Of a stretch of DNA of 14,323 nt, positions 13,943 to 14,323 are shown in pieces. Below the pieces are notes generated by a model. It made no database searches, was not told the origin of the DNA, and saw nothing but the letters and a program-made list of their open reading frames with translations. Each line of letters begins with the position of its first letter. The stretch's first letter is position 1. The position numbers and the translations under genes were made by a program. The DNA is from an uncultured Clostridia bacterium (GTDB taxonomy: Bacteria > Bacillota > Clostridia > Oscillospirales > Oscillospiraceae). Where the stretch lies: the NCBI GenBank assembly GCA_947177005.1, contig CAMWSZ010000028.1, forward strand, positions 1-14,323, in the 5' to 3' direction.

Positions 13943-14323
13943 ATGAAGGTTATTTTGATCTCAGGAAAAGCACAGCATGGCAAAGACACGACTGCCGGTT
14001 TTCTTATGGACGCGCTCAAAGCGGATGGCTATTCGGTTTTAGTTGCCCATTATGGTGACTTGGTAAAGTATGTCTGCAAGACGTTCTTTAACTGGAATGG
14101 GGAGAAAGATGAAGCGGGCCGGACTCTTCTTCAAAAGGTTGGAACCGACGTTGTCCGGGCGCAATGCCAAGACTATTGGGTTTCCTTCATCACGGATATC
14201 ATGGAATTCTTTCCTGGTGAGTGGGACTATGTACTGATTCCTGACTGCCGGTTCCCAAATGAGGTGAACTACTGTTCTATCCAACCAGAAATAATAGTAT
14301 ACAATCGAGGAAAAATGTGCTAA
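13943..14323 (+). CDS. P-loop kinase resembling phage deoxynucleoside monophosphate kinase, possibly truncated
   Basis: Phage dNMP kinases phosphorylate dNMPs to feed replication, which fits next to a ThyX-like gene. The 126-residue product has the P-loop SGKAQHGKDT (7-16), an aromatic-rich middle (KYVCKTFFNW, 42-51), and the DYVLIPDCRFPNEVNY block (95-110), where the Asp-Arg pair DCR is typical of this kinase group. Relatives run to about 180-220 residues, but here the chain leaves the family pattern after Asn109-Tyr110 and ends with CSIQPEIIVYNRGKMC at TAA 14321-14323, the last bases of the window. The tail is encoded by AT-rich DNA unlike the gene body, suggesting an insertion boundary near 14270. 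AGGAGGG precedes the ATG. Whether this is a short variant or a sixth broken gene cannot be settled from the window. Confidence 0.6.
   Translation: MKVILISGKAQHGKDTTAGFLMDALKADGYSVLVAHYGDLVKYVCKTFFNWNGEKDEAGRTLLQKVGTDVVRAQCQDYWVSFITDIMEFFPGEWDYVLIPDCRFPNEVNYCSIQPEIIVYNRGKMC

Noticed and set aside
1..14323. CRISPR array, tRNA, rRNA or attachment site
   Set aside because: I saw no regularly spaced repeats, no cloverleaf-like sequence with CCA end and no plausible att core.

Overview
The window looks like the early and replication region of a temperate phage integrated in a Gram-positive, low-to-mid GC Firmicute, most likely a gut-type Clostridia host. Support comes from strong AGGAGG ribosome binding sites, frequent GTG/TTG starts, sigma-A-type promoters, a LexA-like phage repressor, and a phage replication set in the usual order: annealing recombinase, SSB, RecB-like nuclease, DnaB-like helicase, DnaG-like primase, PHP-containing DNA polymerase III alpha. 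The host assignment is inference; no rRNA, tRNA or host gene is present.

Layout. 1-913: the end of a small coiled-coil-like protein and a membrane-anchored protein of unknown function. They converge through a 16-bp hairpin on a leftward repressor gene (936-1727). 1728-2170: control region with a consensus promoter for the repressor, two AAAC-N4-GTTT operator candidates, and a 171-bp MITE-like element with a 9-bp target duplication. 2171-4053: an unknown 109-aa protein, then a unit with its own promoter and terminator that encodes a MazF/PemK-like toxin and a tyrosine-recombinase-like protein. 4184-11456: replication genes. 11473-12112: two small zinc-ribbon-like genes. 12185-14323: a SleB-type cell wall hydrolase, a ThyX-like gene, a 34-aa membrane peptide and a P-loop kinase resembling phage dNMP kinases.

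The main result is that the phage looks broken. At least five genes carry independent lesions: an internal deletion with frameshift in the nuclease (near 5741-5755), an in-frame TAA in the polymerase (9186-9188), an in-frame TAG in a zinc-ribbon gene (11629-11631), a probable one-base loss in a T run in a second zinc-ribbon gene (near 11931), and a foldback element of about 195 bp splitting the ThyX-like gene (about 12998-13192). The kinase at the right edge may be a sixth. The lesions differ in kind and hit both TAA and TAG, while both codons also end ordinary genes here, so erosion of a cryptic prophage explains them better than a recoded genetic code. I found no CRISPR array, tRNA or complete insertion sequence. 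The items closest to something undescribed are the MazF plus recombinase-like unit and the two short non-autonomous elements.
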